DNA from: Chlamydiota bacterium
Lineage (GTDB): Bacteria; Auribacterota; UBA3054; B51-G9
Reading direction: 5' to 3'
Length of the DNA stretch: 7,872 nucleotides
NCBI GenBank assembly: GCA_003648225.1
Contig: QMOL01000133.1
Coordinates: forward strand, 1-7,872
The notes beneath the pieces were generated by a model that searched no databases, was not told the origin of the DNA, and was given only the letters and a program-made list of their open reading frames with translations. Both the position numbers and the translations under genes were made by a program. This document shows, one piece after another, positions 1-7,350 of this stretch (position 1 is its first letter; every line of letters starts with the position of its first letter).

Positions 1-144
1 CGGGAGCTGGGCATTACGAGTGTACATATCCCGCCTGCCTCCTTGAAACAAGCCGCAATCAACAAACCAGAATTTCCTGTTTGTTTCAATTACGTGTAAC
101 GAACCGCTTACGTTTCTTGCGCCTCCTGAAAAGGTAATATTCAT
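1..144 (-). CDS. MBL-fold metallo-hydrolase, beta-CASP/RNA-exonuclease type, N-terminal part (cut by window edge)
   Basis: An ATG at 144-142 opens a frame that runs off the left edge without a stop, giving 48 codons. The N-terminus reads MNITFSGGARNVSGSLHVIE, followed by FWFVDCGLFQGG. This matches the first two beta strands of the MBL/beta-CASP family, whose usual form is M.ITF.GGA.EVTGS...LLE..G..ILIDCGLFQGG. Members are zinc-dependent ribonucleases or uncharacterised hydrolases acting in the cytoplasm. The metal-binding HxHxDH motif would lie beyond the edge, so activity cannot be judged. The usual VTGS is VSGS here. There is no clear Shine-Dalgarno sequence before the ATG. A TATAAT-like hexamer (minus strand, 167-162) lies just upstream, but I see no good -35 partner. 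The family call is fairly secure; the specific function is not. Confidence 0.8.
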   Translation of the reverse strand, partial: MNITFSGGARNVSGSLHVIETNRKFWFVDCGLFQGGRRDMYTRNAQLP

Positions 145-176
145 GAATTTTTATTTATATCATTATATTAAAGCCG

Positions 177-369
177 CTACATTTGCTCTATTATTTCTTT
201 AAAAGTTCTGGTTTTATACGGCGGATAAACAATTGGCAGCATTTCTTGCTTGTTCAAGTTTTTTACCGCTTATGCTTCCGTATCCTCTGCACTCTCCTAT
301 TTGAATACCGTTAAAGCCGAATTGTCTAAAAAGTTCAAGATAGCGCTGTAATTTGTTGTTAATGTTCAC
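177..369 (-). pseudogene. Unrecognised short ORF, possibly a frameshifted gene remnant
   Basis: This is the only coding-like stretch in the gap between the MBL gene and the GH31 gene. A GTG at 369 opens a 51-codon frame ending with TAA at 214-216, with core LFRQFGFNGIQIGECRGYGS. A second frame overlaps its end and stops with TAG at 177-179, reading NKQEMLPIVYPPYKTRTF then KEIIEQM. Both pieces have protein-like composition, so one gene broken by a frameshift near 240-260 is possible. I do not recognise the family. The motif GFNGIQIGECRGYG loosely recalls the region before the T-loop of P-II-like proteins, but that is too weak to name it. No Shine-Dalgarno sequence is visible. It could equally be non-coding. 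Confidence 0.25.
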
Positions 370-430
370 TACTGTACAAAATAAATTATCTTGAATTATT
401 ATTGGTAGTATTTATCATTTATTCAAGTGC

Positions 431-3082
431 CTATTCACATAAAATTTTAATATCTATTTTTTCCCGTGGGTTGCATTTGTTCATTTTCAATTCAACAACA
501 TCTCCGCCAAGCAAACCATCGGCTGAATTTCCACCTTTAAAGGGCATATCAACCGTTTTATCTTTTGGTTTAATTATATTAAATTTCGGCATATTTCCCC
601 CGTTGGTTTTTAACATTTTACCATTAATTGAAAGAGATTTAAGTTTATCGCCTTTGGCAAGGTGAAGTCGAATGACCCAGTTTCTTTTTTTAACGGAAGA
701 GGGATAATCACCTGTTACAGCAGCTATACTCAACTTATATTTCTCATTTTCTTTTGATAAGGAGACAGGTGTAATACAGAATCCACCTTTTTGATATTCA
801 ATTGACGAGCCGTCATCTTCATAAAGTTTTCTTATTTGCCCGCCATTTTTTTGAGGTAAATACGCGTCAATAATAACTTCATCCCATTTTTTTTGACCTG
901 TAAACTGCATTTGAGGAATTGTAAAAATAATTGCACCGTCACGAATAAAGAGAGGCATTTCTTTTATGATATACGTTTCCGTAATTTCTCGCGGTCCTTT
1001 AATTAGTTCACCACTCCAAACATTATGCCAATAGCCCGGTGGAATCCAAAGCTTACGTTTAATTTTACTGTTTTCTAAAAATTCAATTTTTAATTTGGAA
1101 ACAGCATTTCCTTCACGCTCAAAATATTCAAGTTTAATGTTATAAATTTTATTTTTAATAAGTTTTTGAGTTGTAAAAAAAGAACTGCTGAAGTGAGTTG
1201 TCCAAGAATCTAGAATCAGTTTATTGTCAAGCCATAAACGGCATCCGTCATCAGTAGTTAATTTAAACATGTAGTTACCTGATTTTGGCATTGGTCCCAT
1301 TTTGACATTCCAGCGAATTGAGAAGTTATCGTTATTTATTCCGTTTGCCGGGCTCTCTGTTCTCCAATCGAAATCAATGGTTTTATCTATACGAGACAAT
1401 ACGGGTTTATCCGCAAGGTCAATATTATTAAAGTATTCAGCATTAAATCCTGTTTTTCCATTTTTAGTTTTAAATAAATTAGAATTACAATCAATAATAT
1501 TTTCAAATGAACTTTTATTTATCGGGGCGACTAAAATATCATTACCAAATAAATACTGTTGATTATCTTTCGCTTTTTTGAATTTAGGCCAATAAAGATC
1601 ACAACGTCGCATTAATGGAATTCCTGTTGTATAAGCTTCGTGTGCCGCAGAATAAATTACCGGCAATAACCTATAGCGCATTTGAACATAATCCCGCGCA
1701 ATCTTTTCGGCTTCATCTCCAAAAGACCATGGATCCCTTGTTTCAGATTTCGTGCAATGAGGTCTTGTTGTTGGTGATAATACGCCAAATTGGATAAAGC
1801 GGATATATAATTCAGGGATTGGGTTACCGTAGTGCCCACCAATATCTTGTCCGACATAGGGCAAAAGGCAATCAATTCCCGAATCTACCCCGTTAGCAAT
1901 TCCATTTCGCAAACAATCCCAATTAGATTTTATATCGCCCGTCCACCAAATAGGATAACGATGTGCAGCGGGGTGAGAAGGATAATTTTTATTTCCATGA
2001 TCGATTCCCTGAACATTACTCATTATTAGAGGTCGCTTATTTGGATTGAATTTTTTGGTAATATCGTGATAAACGCACATACCCCATATTTCTTTTTTCA
2101 AACCGTGGATTGGCTCATTTAATCCCGTATGCCAGTTTCTGTCATACCACCATGCATCAAGTCCTATCGCCAGCATAGATGTCAAACCATTCCATCTAAA
2201 TTGTAATTCTTTTGGAGAAAGCGCATTATTATCAATTGGTTCAGGATGATCATTAAACATTATTTTGACATTTTTTTCATGAGCTTTTTTTAAAAACCTT
2301 TTCATATCCGAAAAAAGTTTTTTGTTTACCAAATAGCCGTCTGACGCACCTACACGCCAATCGGTATCACAAACGAAGACATCGATGGGAAAATTTTCGT
2401 TGCGGTATTTATCTATTGTCTCTAAGGCTGATTTTTCGGTATAAGGATACCATCGACTGTGAATATATCCGAAAGTGTAAAGAGGCGGCATAGGAATCGC
2501 GCCGGTTAATTTCAGGAATTCTTTTCTAAAATTTACATACCCGCTTTTCTTTGGAAAAAATACATAAATATCCGGCGAGTTATTCTTTATGTCCCAACCG
2601 GAATTGGGAAGTTTACAATCCGAAGGCGGAGGAGTGGCTCCCCATTCAGGCGGAACAATTCTTGGTGAATCTGTCATCAGCCACACATCGGGCAATTTAT
2701 TTGGCGAGGGTAGAAATGAATTTTTTGGCAGTGAGCCATTGAGTTCAAGCAATAGTTTTTCGTTTTTATCAAAAATTTTTATACCTTTCAATGTTTTATT
2801 GGAAGGAATAATTATTTTATAATCATCGGTTTTTATAATTTTATCGTTATCATTCTCTTCTTCTTTAAAACCAACGCCCGGCCATTCACGATTAACAACG
2901 GTAAAAGTTTTTCTATTTTCGAAACCTTCTTTTCCCTTCAGTTCTATTCTGAAGAGAGATTTAGTAAGCAGTTGAACGCGAATATTATTAAATTTAATTT
3001 GAGGAGTTGTTTTTTCACAATAAACATTATTTGAAATCATAATAATAAAAGTTACAATTATGATTAATATATTCTTACTCAT
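431..3082 (-). CDS. Secreted GH31 family alpha-glycosidase with a PA14 domain
   Basis: The 883-residue protein should hydrolyse alpha-glycosidic bonds outside the cytoplasm; the substrate cannot be read from the sequence. Residues 1-22 form a signal peptide with a hydrophobic core (ILIIIVTFIIMI). An N-terminal beta-sandwich (about 28-190) precedes the (beta/alpha)8 barrel (about 195-490). The likely nucleophile is D314 in WWYDRNW and the likely acid/base is D383 in WTGD; DIGGHYGNP (413-421) is a family signature. A PA14 domain, probably carbohydrate binding, lies at about 545-670. The C-terminal beta domains resume at KLWIPPGYW (678-686) and include YEDDGSS (754-760). The WYDRNW motif differs from the WxDMNE of classical alpha-glucosidases, so this is a divergent subfamily; alpha-xylosidase, alpha-galactosidase or alpha-N-acetylgalactosaminidase activity is possible. 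An AGGAG site 10 nt upstream supports the start. No neighbour looks glycan-related. Confidence 0.92.
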   Translation of the reverse strand: MSKNILIIIVTFIIMISNNVYCEKTTPQIKFNNIRVQLLTKSLFRIELKGKEGFENRKTFTVVNREWPGVGFKEEENDNDKIIKTDDYKIIIPSNKTLKGIKIFDKNEKLLLELNGSLPKNSFLPSPNKLPDVWLMTDSPRIVPPEWGATPPPSDCKLPNSGWDIKNNSPDIYVFFPKKSGYVNFRKEFLKLTGAIPMPPLYTFGYIHSRWYPYTEKSALETIDKYRNENFPIDVFVCDTDWRVGASDGYLVNKKLFSDMKRFLKKAHEKNVKIMFNDHPEPIDNNALSPKELQFRWNGLTSMLAIGLDAWWYDRNWHTGLNEPIHGLKKEIWGMCVYHDITKKFNPNKRPLIMSNVQGIDHGNKNYPSHPAAHRYPIWWTGDIKSNWDCLRNGIANGVDSGIDCLLPYVGQDIGGHYGNPIPELYIRFIQFGVLSPTTRPHCTKSETRDPWSFGDEAEKIARDYVQMRYRLLPVIYSAAHEAYTTGIPLMRRCDLYWPKFKKAKDNQQYLFGNDILVAPINKSSFENIIDCNSNLFKTKNGKTGFNAEYFNNIDLADKPVLSRIDKTIDFDWRTESPANGINNDNFSIRWNVKMGPMPKSGNYMFKLTTDDGCRLWLDNKLILDSWTTHFSSSFFTTQKLIKNKIYNIKLEYFEREGNAVSKLKIEFLENSKIKRKLWIPPGYWHNVWSGELIKGPREITETYIIKEMPLFIRDGAIIFTIPQMQFTGQKKWDEVIIDAYLPQKNGGQIRKLYEDDGSSIEYQKGGFCITPVSLSKENEKYKLSIAAVTGDYPSSVKKRNWVIRLHLAKGDKLKSLSINGKMLKTNGGNMPKFNIIKPKDKTVDMPFKGGNSADGLLGGDVVELKMNKCNPREKIDIKILCE

Positions 3083-3092
3083 TATTTTTATT

Positions 3093-3097
3093 CTCCT
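3093..3097 (-). promoter_or_regulatory. Shine-Dalgarno site of the GH31 gene
   Basis: AGGAG on the minus strand lies 10 nt before the ATG at 3082. It is the only convincing Shine-Dalgarno sequence in front of a gene in this window and fixes the start of the signal peptide. Confidence 0.65.
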
Positions 3098-3108
3098 AAT
3101 ATTTACTA

Positions 3109-3137
3109 ATTATATATAATTTTGTCGGCATTGTAAC
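3109..3137 (-). promoter_or_regulatory. Candidate sigma70 promoter for the GH31 gene
   Basis: On the minus strand a perfect TATAAT (3114-3109) lies 17 nt after GTTACA (3137-3132), which matches the -35 consensus at 4 of 6 positions. The predicted transcript would start near 3102, about 20 nt before the start codon and just ahead of the Shine-Dalgarno site. That leader is short, and the region is AT-rich, so TATAAT-like strings arise easily here. Confidence 0.35.
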
Positions 3138-3176
3138 ATAAATTAAACCGCAAATCAATAAACAATAAGACCAATT

Positions 3177-3392
3177 TTAATAGCAGGCGCACGCCTCGTA
3201 TTCACCACTTTTCCAAAAGCTTCCGAGTTGATCAGCGAGAGGTATTTGCGTCATTTTTCTGATTGTGGAATCATTATTTTGCGACTCGGTTTCATTCGCC
3301 GGCACGCGAGTCATTCCCAAAGCATTGAGCATATTCAACGCCATTGCAAAAGCCAAAACAATTTTGTATAGGGTATAATAACCAAAAATCAT
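3177..3392 (-). CDS. Hypothetical small protein with an N-terminal hydrophobic segment
   Basis: This 71-codon frame starts at ATG 3392, whose ATGA overlaps the stop codon of the acetyltransferase remnant; that arrangement is typical of translational coupling. A TTG at 3410 could extend it by six residues. Residues 8-25 (LYKIVLAFAMALNMLNAL) look like a signal peptide or a membrane anchor. The rest is polar (TESQNNDSTIRK) and ends in the Cys-containing EYEACACY. I do not recognise a family. The codons look more regular than in neighbouring non-coding DNA, but there is no Shine-Dalgarno sequence, and the neighbouring gene is broken, so this may be a remnant as well. An AGGCG/CGCCT inverted repeat sits at its 3' end (3185-3196). 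Confidence 0.35.
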   Translation of the reverse strand: MIFGYYTLYKIVLAFAMALNMLNALGMTRVPANETESQNNDSTIRKMTQIPLADQLGSFWKSGEYEACACY

Positions 3393-3952
3393 TTTTGTCT
3401 TTTCGTGCAAATGCTAATTACTTCTTCCCATCGTTGGCGCATGTCAGGTAAATGATAAAGAGGTATATATCCTAATTTCAGGTGAGTCTTAATCGCAGGA
3501 AGGCGAAAATCATCCGTTAACAAATAAATTTCACTATAATTCAATTCAAGAAATCTTTTGGTAACAGCCGCAGACCCAATCCCTTACCGCAATGAGAAGG
3601 ATTAACCGCTACCCAGCCGAGTTCTCCTCCATTTGGAAAGCATTTAGATGGATTACATATTCCTACCGCGGTACCCACGATTTCCGAATTTTCGAAATAT
3701 TCGACAAAAAAAGGCCATTAGGAATAACTTTTTTAATAACTGGATTAAATGTATCCGAGTTCCATTATCATCTGTAATTGTTCACTCATTTTTTAAGTGG
3801 TTCATAGTATTCGCTAACCACCCGGCGAATGCTGGTCGGTGTTCACAATGTGCCCGGCGGATGCCGGGCGATGTTCGGGTTTTAGGTGTCGGGAAACAGA
3901 TAACTTAACGTTAAACAACTCGTACCATTTCAGCAGGCTCCATTTCCAATTC
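3389..3952 (-). pseudogene. GNAT family N-acetyltransferase, frameshifted and interrupted
   Basis: Pieces of one GNAT protein lie in different minus-strand frames. A possible N-terminal scrap, EMEPAEMVRVV (3952-3914), ends at a stop. After a hairpin-rich stretch the frame resumes near 3808 (EYYEPLKK) and 3789 (MSEQLQMIMELGY). It shifts near 3745 to FNPVIKKVIP, then near 3712, at a run of T/A, to FFVEYFENSEIVGTAVG and LGWVAVNPSHCGKGLG. The last is motif A, with the acetyl-CoA pyrophosphate-binding loop. It shifts again near 3575 to VTKRFLELNYSEIYLLTDD, then LPAIKTHLKLGY and MRQRWEEVISICTKRQK, stopping at 3389. The C-terminal pieces are well preserved, so decay is recent or some shifts are sequence errors. 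The substrate is unknown. The family call is secure from motif A and the LPAIKTHLKLGY segment; membership of the N-terminal scrap is inference. Confidence 0.75.
3820..3869. repeat. GC-rich hairpin modules of the same family as those at 7625-7660
   Basis: Two stem-loops lie in an AT-rich context. The second (3852-3869) is perfect: GCCCGGC-GGAT-GCCGGGC, a 7-bp stem with a 4-nt loop. The first (3820-3837) is decayed: CCGGC-GAAT-GCTGG with one G-U pair. The 18-nt size and GCCCGGC arms equal those of the right-hand modules, while the loops differ. A related GATGTTCGGGT follows. They sit between pieces of the broken acetyltransferase gene, which suggests insertion into it. No T-run follows the perfect stem on the minus strand, so it is not a standard terminator for the lipoprotein gene upstream. 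Confidence 0.7.
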
Positions 3953-3975
3953 CAAAAAATATATTAGAGAATAAA

Positions 3976-4929
3976 TTATTCGTCAAATTTAAAAGTATCT
4001 CTATGCTGATCCCACCACGTTCGCGCATCATTATAATCTTTAAATTCCTGGTCGGTTATAAATTCAATCGAATCAAGCGCGTCTTCACGAAGTTCATCAT
4101 CATCACTAAGTAATCCTTTATCTATCAATGCGTCAACTGCTCTCGGGTCGGATATATCCTCAATTGTGATTATTGCTTTTTCTCTTATATCCTGATCGTC
4201 AGATGTTATGGCTTTTGTAAGACTTGGAATAATGCATGGCTCTTCAATATAAAGCATCGTATCAACAGCATTATCACGTACATCTTCATTTTCATCATCA
4301 AGCGCCTTCATAAGCGGCTTGTTTATAGATTCATCATTAATATCCATTAAAGCATCAAGCGCGTACTCACGTATATCGGGACTTTCATCGTCCAATGCCT
4401 TTTCAACTGTGGGGACAATTACCGGGTCGCCTATTTCCATAATGGCATCCAGTGCCGCTTCACGCACCTCTTCGTTGGGTTCATCCAAAGCTTCATTAAC
4501 AACCTCAAGTACTATCGGGTGGTCTATTCCTTCAAGGTCTTCAATCGCCTTGATTTTTTCCTCATCTGACAAGTCCATTCTAAGAGCTTTTGATGCTTTA
4601 TCTACAAGATCTTTAACTTCCTGATTGGGTTTAAACCATTTAGGCATCTTTTCATCTTCTTCATTTTCTTTTTTCTTTTCAGCTTTCTTTAATAATTTCT
4701 CCATCTTCGCACGCTCGTTCTTCGGAAGTGCAGCGAGCATTTTCTCAACTTCGGCTTTATTATTATTTTTCGCCGCGGATTTTATCGCTCTTTTTTTTCT
4801 GAGATTAGTTGTATGGACAATATTTGTGTTTGCTACATTTTTTTTACTTCCTTTTTTCTTTCCGCAGCCAACGTTAAATATTAGCATTAAAGAAAAAAAC
4901 GCAAGACATAATAATGATTTAAATTTCAT
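3976..4929 (-). CDS. HEAT-repeat lipoprotein
   Basis: The 317-residue protein begins with a lipoprotein-type signal: MKFKSLLCLAFFSLMLIF, then NVGC with C22 as the likely lipidated cysteine (Asn at -3 is unusual). Residues 23-95 are rich in Lys and Glu, probably a helical or coiled spacer. Five HEAT repeats of 31-32 residues follow at about 137-292, each of the form DP.I...L.KAL.DE...VRE.AL.AI..I. The C-terminal DARTWWDQHRDTF is a tail often seen after such arrays. HEAT arrays are protein-binding scaffolds; the partner is unknown. I chose the ATG at 4929 because the signal peptide begins there; a TTG at 4978-4980 would add 17 residues that spoil it. The gene follows cysC by 73 nt. A TATAAT (4974-4969) lies upstream without a good -35, so it may be co-transcribed with cysC or have its own weak promoter. 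The strongly acidic repeats suit an extracytoplasmic surface. Confidence 0.85.
   Translation of the reverse strand: MKFKSLLCLAFFSLMLIFNVGCGKKKGSKKNVANTNIVHTTNLRKKRAIKSAAKNNNKAEVEKMLAALPKNERAKMEKLLKKAEKKKENEEDEKMPKWFKPNQEVKDLVDKASKALRMDLSDEEKIKAIEDLEGIDHPIVLEVVNEALDEPNEEVREAALDAIMEIGDPVIVPTVEKALDDESPDIREYALDALMDINDESINKPLMKALDDENEDVRDNAVDTMLYIEEPCIIPSLTKAITSDDQDIREKAIITIEDISDPRAVDALIDKGLLSDDDELREDALDSIEFITDQEFKDYNDARTWWDQHRDTFKFDE
4054..4521 (-). repeat. 93-bp coding repeats (HEAT units) in the lipoprotein gene
   Basis: Five consecutive units encode the HEAT repeats, four of 93 bp and the last of 96 bp. They are also similar at the DNA level, with recurring stretches such as CACGTA/CACGCA and TTCATC followed by CCAA/AAGC at the same phase. 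They diverge enough to be old duplications, but the shared period could allow slippage or recombination that changes the repeat number. Confidence 0.7.
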
Positions 4930-5002
4930 TTTGTTTTCCCATTTGGTTAAATTATAATTCTCAACGGAATTATATAGCAATTTTTATACCACTTTTTAAT
5001 AT

Positions 5003-5617
5003 CTATTTGTTTTCTTGTGATATCAAATTATACTTTATAAGATAATTCAATACCTTATCGGCACTTTCAATTACTGTTTCTTTATCTGTATCAATTCGTA
5101 TCTCCGGTCTTTCAGGTGCCTCATATGACGATGAAATACCAGTAAAATCAGCTATCTCGCCCGCACGCGCTTTCTTATACAACCCTTTCGGATCCCGACT
5201 CTCACATACCTTAATAGGACAGTCTACAAATACCTCAATAAATCTACCCGTATCAATTAATTCCCGCACAAAATCTCTGTCTTTTTTATAAGGTGATATG
5301 AAAGCTGTGCACACTATTATCCCGGCATCAACAAAAAGTTTCGCAACTTCGCCAATCCGACGTATGTTTTCTACCCTGCCTTCAAATGAAAAATCAAGAT
5401 TCTTGTTCAATCCATGCCTGACATTATCTCCATCAAGTGTGTAGGTATTGCAGCCGCTTTCAAACAATTGTCTTTCAACTTCAACTGCAAGAGTAGATTT
5501 CCCCGAACCTGAAAGACCTGTAAACCAAATAACAAAACCGCTATGTCCATTTCGCTTTTCGCGATCGGATCGTTTAATGACTAATTCCTGCCAAACTATA
5601 TTTTCAGATCTATGCAT
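5003..5617 (-). CDS. cysC: Adenylyl-sulfate kinase (APS kinase)
   Basis: This cytoplasmic enzyme phosphorylates adenosine 5'-phosphosulfate with ATP to give PAPS, used for sulfate assimilation or sulfotransfer. The 204 residues are a complete stand-alone CysC. The Walker A loop GLSGSGKS is at 34-41, [11 protein letters not shown] at 61-71, [13 protein letters not shown] at 84-96 and FISPY at 106-110, with S108 at the site of the phospho-serine in E. coli Cys[15 protein letters not shown] (142-155), the lid and substrate region, and [15 protein letters not shown] (158-172) complete it. The usual EDR before ENIRR is EGR here, a small deviation. No cysD, cysN or sulfotransferase gene is visible, so where APS comes from is unknown. 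It lies 58 nt after asnS on the same strand, probably in one transcript. No Shine-Dalgarno sequence precedes the ATG; the start fits the family's NIVWQE..V.R.DRE leader. Confidence 0.95.
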   Translation of the reverse strand: MHRSENIVWQELVIKRSDREKRNGHSGFVIWFTGLSGSGKSTLAVEVERQLFESGCNTYTLDGDNVRHGLNKNLDFSFEGRVENIRRIGEVAKLFVDAGIIVCTAFISPYKKDRDFVRELIDTGRFIEVFVDCPIKVCESRDPKGLYKKARAGEIADFTGISSSYEAPERPEIRIDTDKETVIESADKVLNYLIKYNLISQENK

Positions 5618-5675
5618 AAAATTTTAAGTTGTTAATCGTAGTCCGTTAGTTCGTGTCAGTCTCTTTAGACAGTTC

Positions 5676-7070
5676 TTAAAACCTCGCATTCCCCGGCGTG
5701 CGCGGGAATGGTATCACATCGCGAACATTCGACATCCCGGTCAAAAAAAGCATAAGTCGCTCAAATCCTAACCCGAAACCCGAATGAGGTACGCTGCCGA
5801 ATCGCCTTAAATCCCTGTACCACCAGTAATCCTCTTTATTCATATTTTGCTCTTCAATTCTTTTATCAAGTATGTCAAGCCTTTCCTCACGCTGACTTCC
5901 ACCGATGATTTCGCCAAAACGCGGAACAAGAACGTCCATCGCGCGAACAGTCTTTCCGTCATCATTCACTCGCATATAAAATGGTTTAATTGACGTGGGC
6001 CAGTCATAAACAATCACCGGCTTCTTAAAATGTGTTTCCGTAAGATAATGTTCGTGTTCCGTTTGAAGGTCATTCCCCCACTCAATTGGAAATTCCCATT
6101 TCTGACCTGATTTTAAAAATATGTCAATGGCATCTGTATAAGTTATTCTCGCAAACTTGCTTGAAACAACATGTTCCAAACTTTGAATAAGCCCCGGCTG
6201 AATTCTTTTATCGAAAAAAGCCAGATCGCGTGGACATTTTTTTATTGTCGAGGAAATAACTTCCTTAACAAATTCTTCCGCAAGATCCATATCATCATCA
6301 AGATCCGCAAACGCCATTTCAGGCTCCACCATCCAAAATTCAGCAAGATGACGGCTCGTATTAGAATTCTCCGCTCTGAATGTAGGTCCAAAAGTATAAA
6401 CATCGCCTAATGAACAGGCATAATTCTCAACATTAAGTTGTCCCGAAACCGTCAGATAAGAAGGCTTATTAAAAAAATCTTCGTGGAAATCTACTTCTCC
6501 TCCCTCATTAAGCGGCGGATTCTTTAAATCCAATGTCGTTACCTTGAACATCTCACCCGCGCCTTCACAATCGGAAGCGGTAATCAGCGGAGTTGACACC
6601 CATAAAAAACCCCGCAATTGAAAAAATTCATGAATACTCATCGCCGCGGCGTTACGAACACGCGCAACTGCACCAAAAGAATTTGTTCGCGGCCGGAGAT
6701 GAGCGTTATCACGTAAATGTTCAAATGACATCCTCTGCTTGTGCATAGGATAATCTTCATCAATGAAACCATGTACCTTTATGCTTTCCGCAAGCATTTC
6801 AACAGCTTGTCCTTTGCCTTGTGATTCAGTAATTTTACCTTTGGCTTCAACACTTGACCCGGTAAGAAGTTTCTTGACATCTGATTCGTAATTCGGCAAT
6901 GCATCCGGCGCGATGATTTGCAAATTATCAAAAGTGGAGCCGTCATTGAGTTCAACAAACGAAAATCCGCCTTTGGAGTCACGACGGGTTCTCACCCAGC
7001 CTTTAATTACGACAATTTCATCATTAAAATCGCCGCTTAGAATTGATTTTATCTTTATTTTTTTATTCAT
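5676..7070 (-). CDS. asnS: Asparaginyl-tRNA synthetase
   Basis: This class IIb aminoacyl-tRNA synthetase joins asparagine to tRNA-Asn using ATP in the cytoplasm. The 464 residues match the usual bacterial length. An OB-fold anticodon-binding domain (about 1-105, with [15 protein letters not shown] at 21-35) is followed by the catalytic core. Motif 1 is around 147-164, motif 2 is [19 protein letters not shown] (228-246), and motif 3 is [12 protein letters not shown] (431-442). The [15 protein letters not shown] stretch and the long insert before it (185-205) separate AsnRS from AspRS. The protein ends in the family's [10 protein letters not shown]. It is the first gene of a probable asnS-cysC-lipoprotein transcript, behind a strong promoter at 7124-7152. 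There is no Shine-Dalgarno sequence before the ATG. The presence of AsnRS means direct charging of tRNA-Asn is available in this organism. Confidence 0.97.
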   Translation of the reverse strand: MNKKIKIKSILSGDFNDEIVVIKGWVRTRRDSKGGFSFVELNDGSTFDNLQIIAPDALPNYESDVKKLLTGSSVEAKGKITESQGKGQAVEMLAESIKVHGFIDEDYPMHKQRMSFEHLRDNAHLRPRTNSFGAVARVRNAAAMSIHEFFQLRGFLWVSTPLITASDCEGAGEMFKVTTLDLKNPPLNEGGEVDFHEDFFNKPSYLTVSGQLNVENYACSLGDVYTFGPTFRAENSNTSRHLAEFWMVEPEMAFADLDDDMDLAEEFVKEVISSTIKKCPRDLAFFDKRIQPGLIQSLEHVVSSKFARITYTDAIDIFLKSGQKWEFPIEWGNDLQTEHEHYLTETHFKKPVIVYDWPTSIKPFYMRVNDDGKTVRAMDVLVPRFGEIIGGSQREERLDILDKRIEEQNMNKEDYWWYRDLRRFGSVPHSGFGLGFERLMLFLTGMSNVRDVIPFPRTPGNARF

Positions 7071-7123
7071 GGTTAATTACTTGATAATTCACAATTAAAT
7101 TTAATGTCATTATTATTATAAAT

Positions 7124-7152
7124 ATTTTATGCATAATGACTATTTTTGTCAA
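7124..7152 (-). promoter_or_regulatory. Sigma70-type promoter of the asnS transcript
   Basis: On the minus strand a perfect TTGACA (7152-7147) is followed after exactly 17 nt by TAAAAT (7129-7124), 5 of 6 matches to the -10 box. Transcription would begin near 7117, giving a leader of about 47 nt before the asnS ATG. This is the best promoter match in the window. It also separates the housekeeping genes from the tRNA-tail/GIY-YIG patch to its right. Confidence 0.7.
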
Positions 7153-7305
7153 TAACACAAAAGAATTAAATACGTGAAAAAGTGAATAAAGGGGGAAATT
7201 TATAATCCCGATTATTCTATCGGAAACGGATTTATCACCACTTCCGGATCTTAGCAATTAATGCGTGCTCCACTTGTGACGGGCCCGGTGGCAATCAACC
7301 TAAAA
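7153..7305. other. Stretch without a recognised gene between the asnS promoter and the tRNA-tail remnant
   Basis: Nothing here is clearly functional. A weak stem-loop CCGAT...ATCGG (7208-7223) and a GGGCCC palindrome (7281-7286) are present. A minus-strand frame of 12 codons, DPEVVINPFPIE, ending at 7212 looks like the end of a protein but is preceded at once by a stop; it may be the scrap of a gene cut off by the accessory patch. Confidence 0.3.
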
Positions 7306-7344
7306 TGGTCGGAGTGATGCCTATACATTTGGGGGATTTGAACC
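7306..7344 (-). pseudogene. Degenerate tRNA 3' tail (acceptor end with CCA plus T-loop-like sequence)
   Basis: The minus strand carries CACTCCG-A-CCA (7316-7306), identical to the acceptor 3' strand, discriminator and CCA of the two tRNA-Pro-like tails further right. Upstream lies GGTTCAAATCCCCC (7344-7331), which has a T-loop-like TTCAAAT, but its flanks (AACGG and CCCCC) do not form a full T-stem, and 14 odd bases separate it from the acceptor strand. It is therefore a rearranged remnant, not a working tRNA. It lies only a few bases downstream of the GIY-YIG stop. Confidence 0.5.
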
Positions 7345-7350
7345 GTTAGC

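Noticed and set aside
402..665. Plus-strand ORF of 87 codons
   Set aside because: It lies opposite the 3' end of the GH31 gene, in a frame with no recognisable motif.
3820..3869. Rho-independent terminator downstream of the lipoprotein gene
   Set aside because: The GC stems are strong, but no T-run follows on the minus strand, and the same stems occur elsewhere in non-terminator positions.
4319..4957. Two adjoining plus-strand ORFs of 101 and 110 codons, rich in Ser and Phe
   Set aside because: They are the reverse strand of the acidic, Lys-rich HEAT lipoprotein; the biased composition follows from that gene's codons.
7212..7250. Twelve-codon frame DPEVVINPFPIE that looks like a protein C-terminus
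   Set aside because: It is preceded at once by a stop and is too short to call; kept only as a note for the gap 7153-7305.
7063..7257. Minus-strand ORF of 64 codons overlapping the asnS start
   Set aside because: It contains the asnS promoter, lacks a Shine-Dalgarno sequence and a known motif, and overlaps the secure asnS start.
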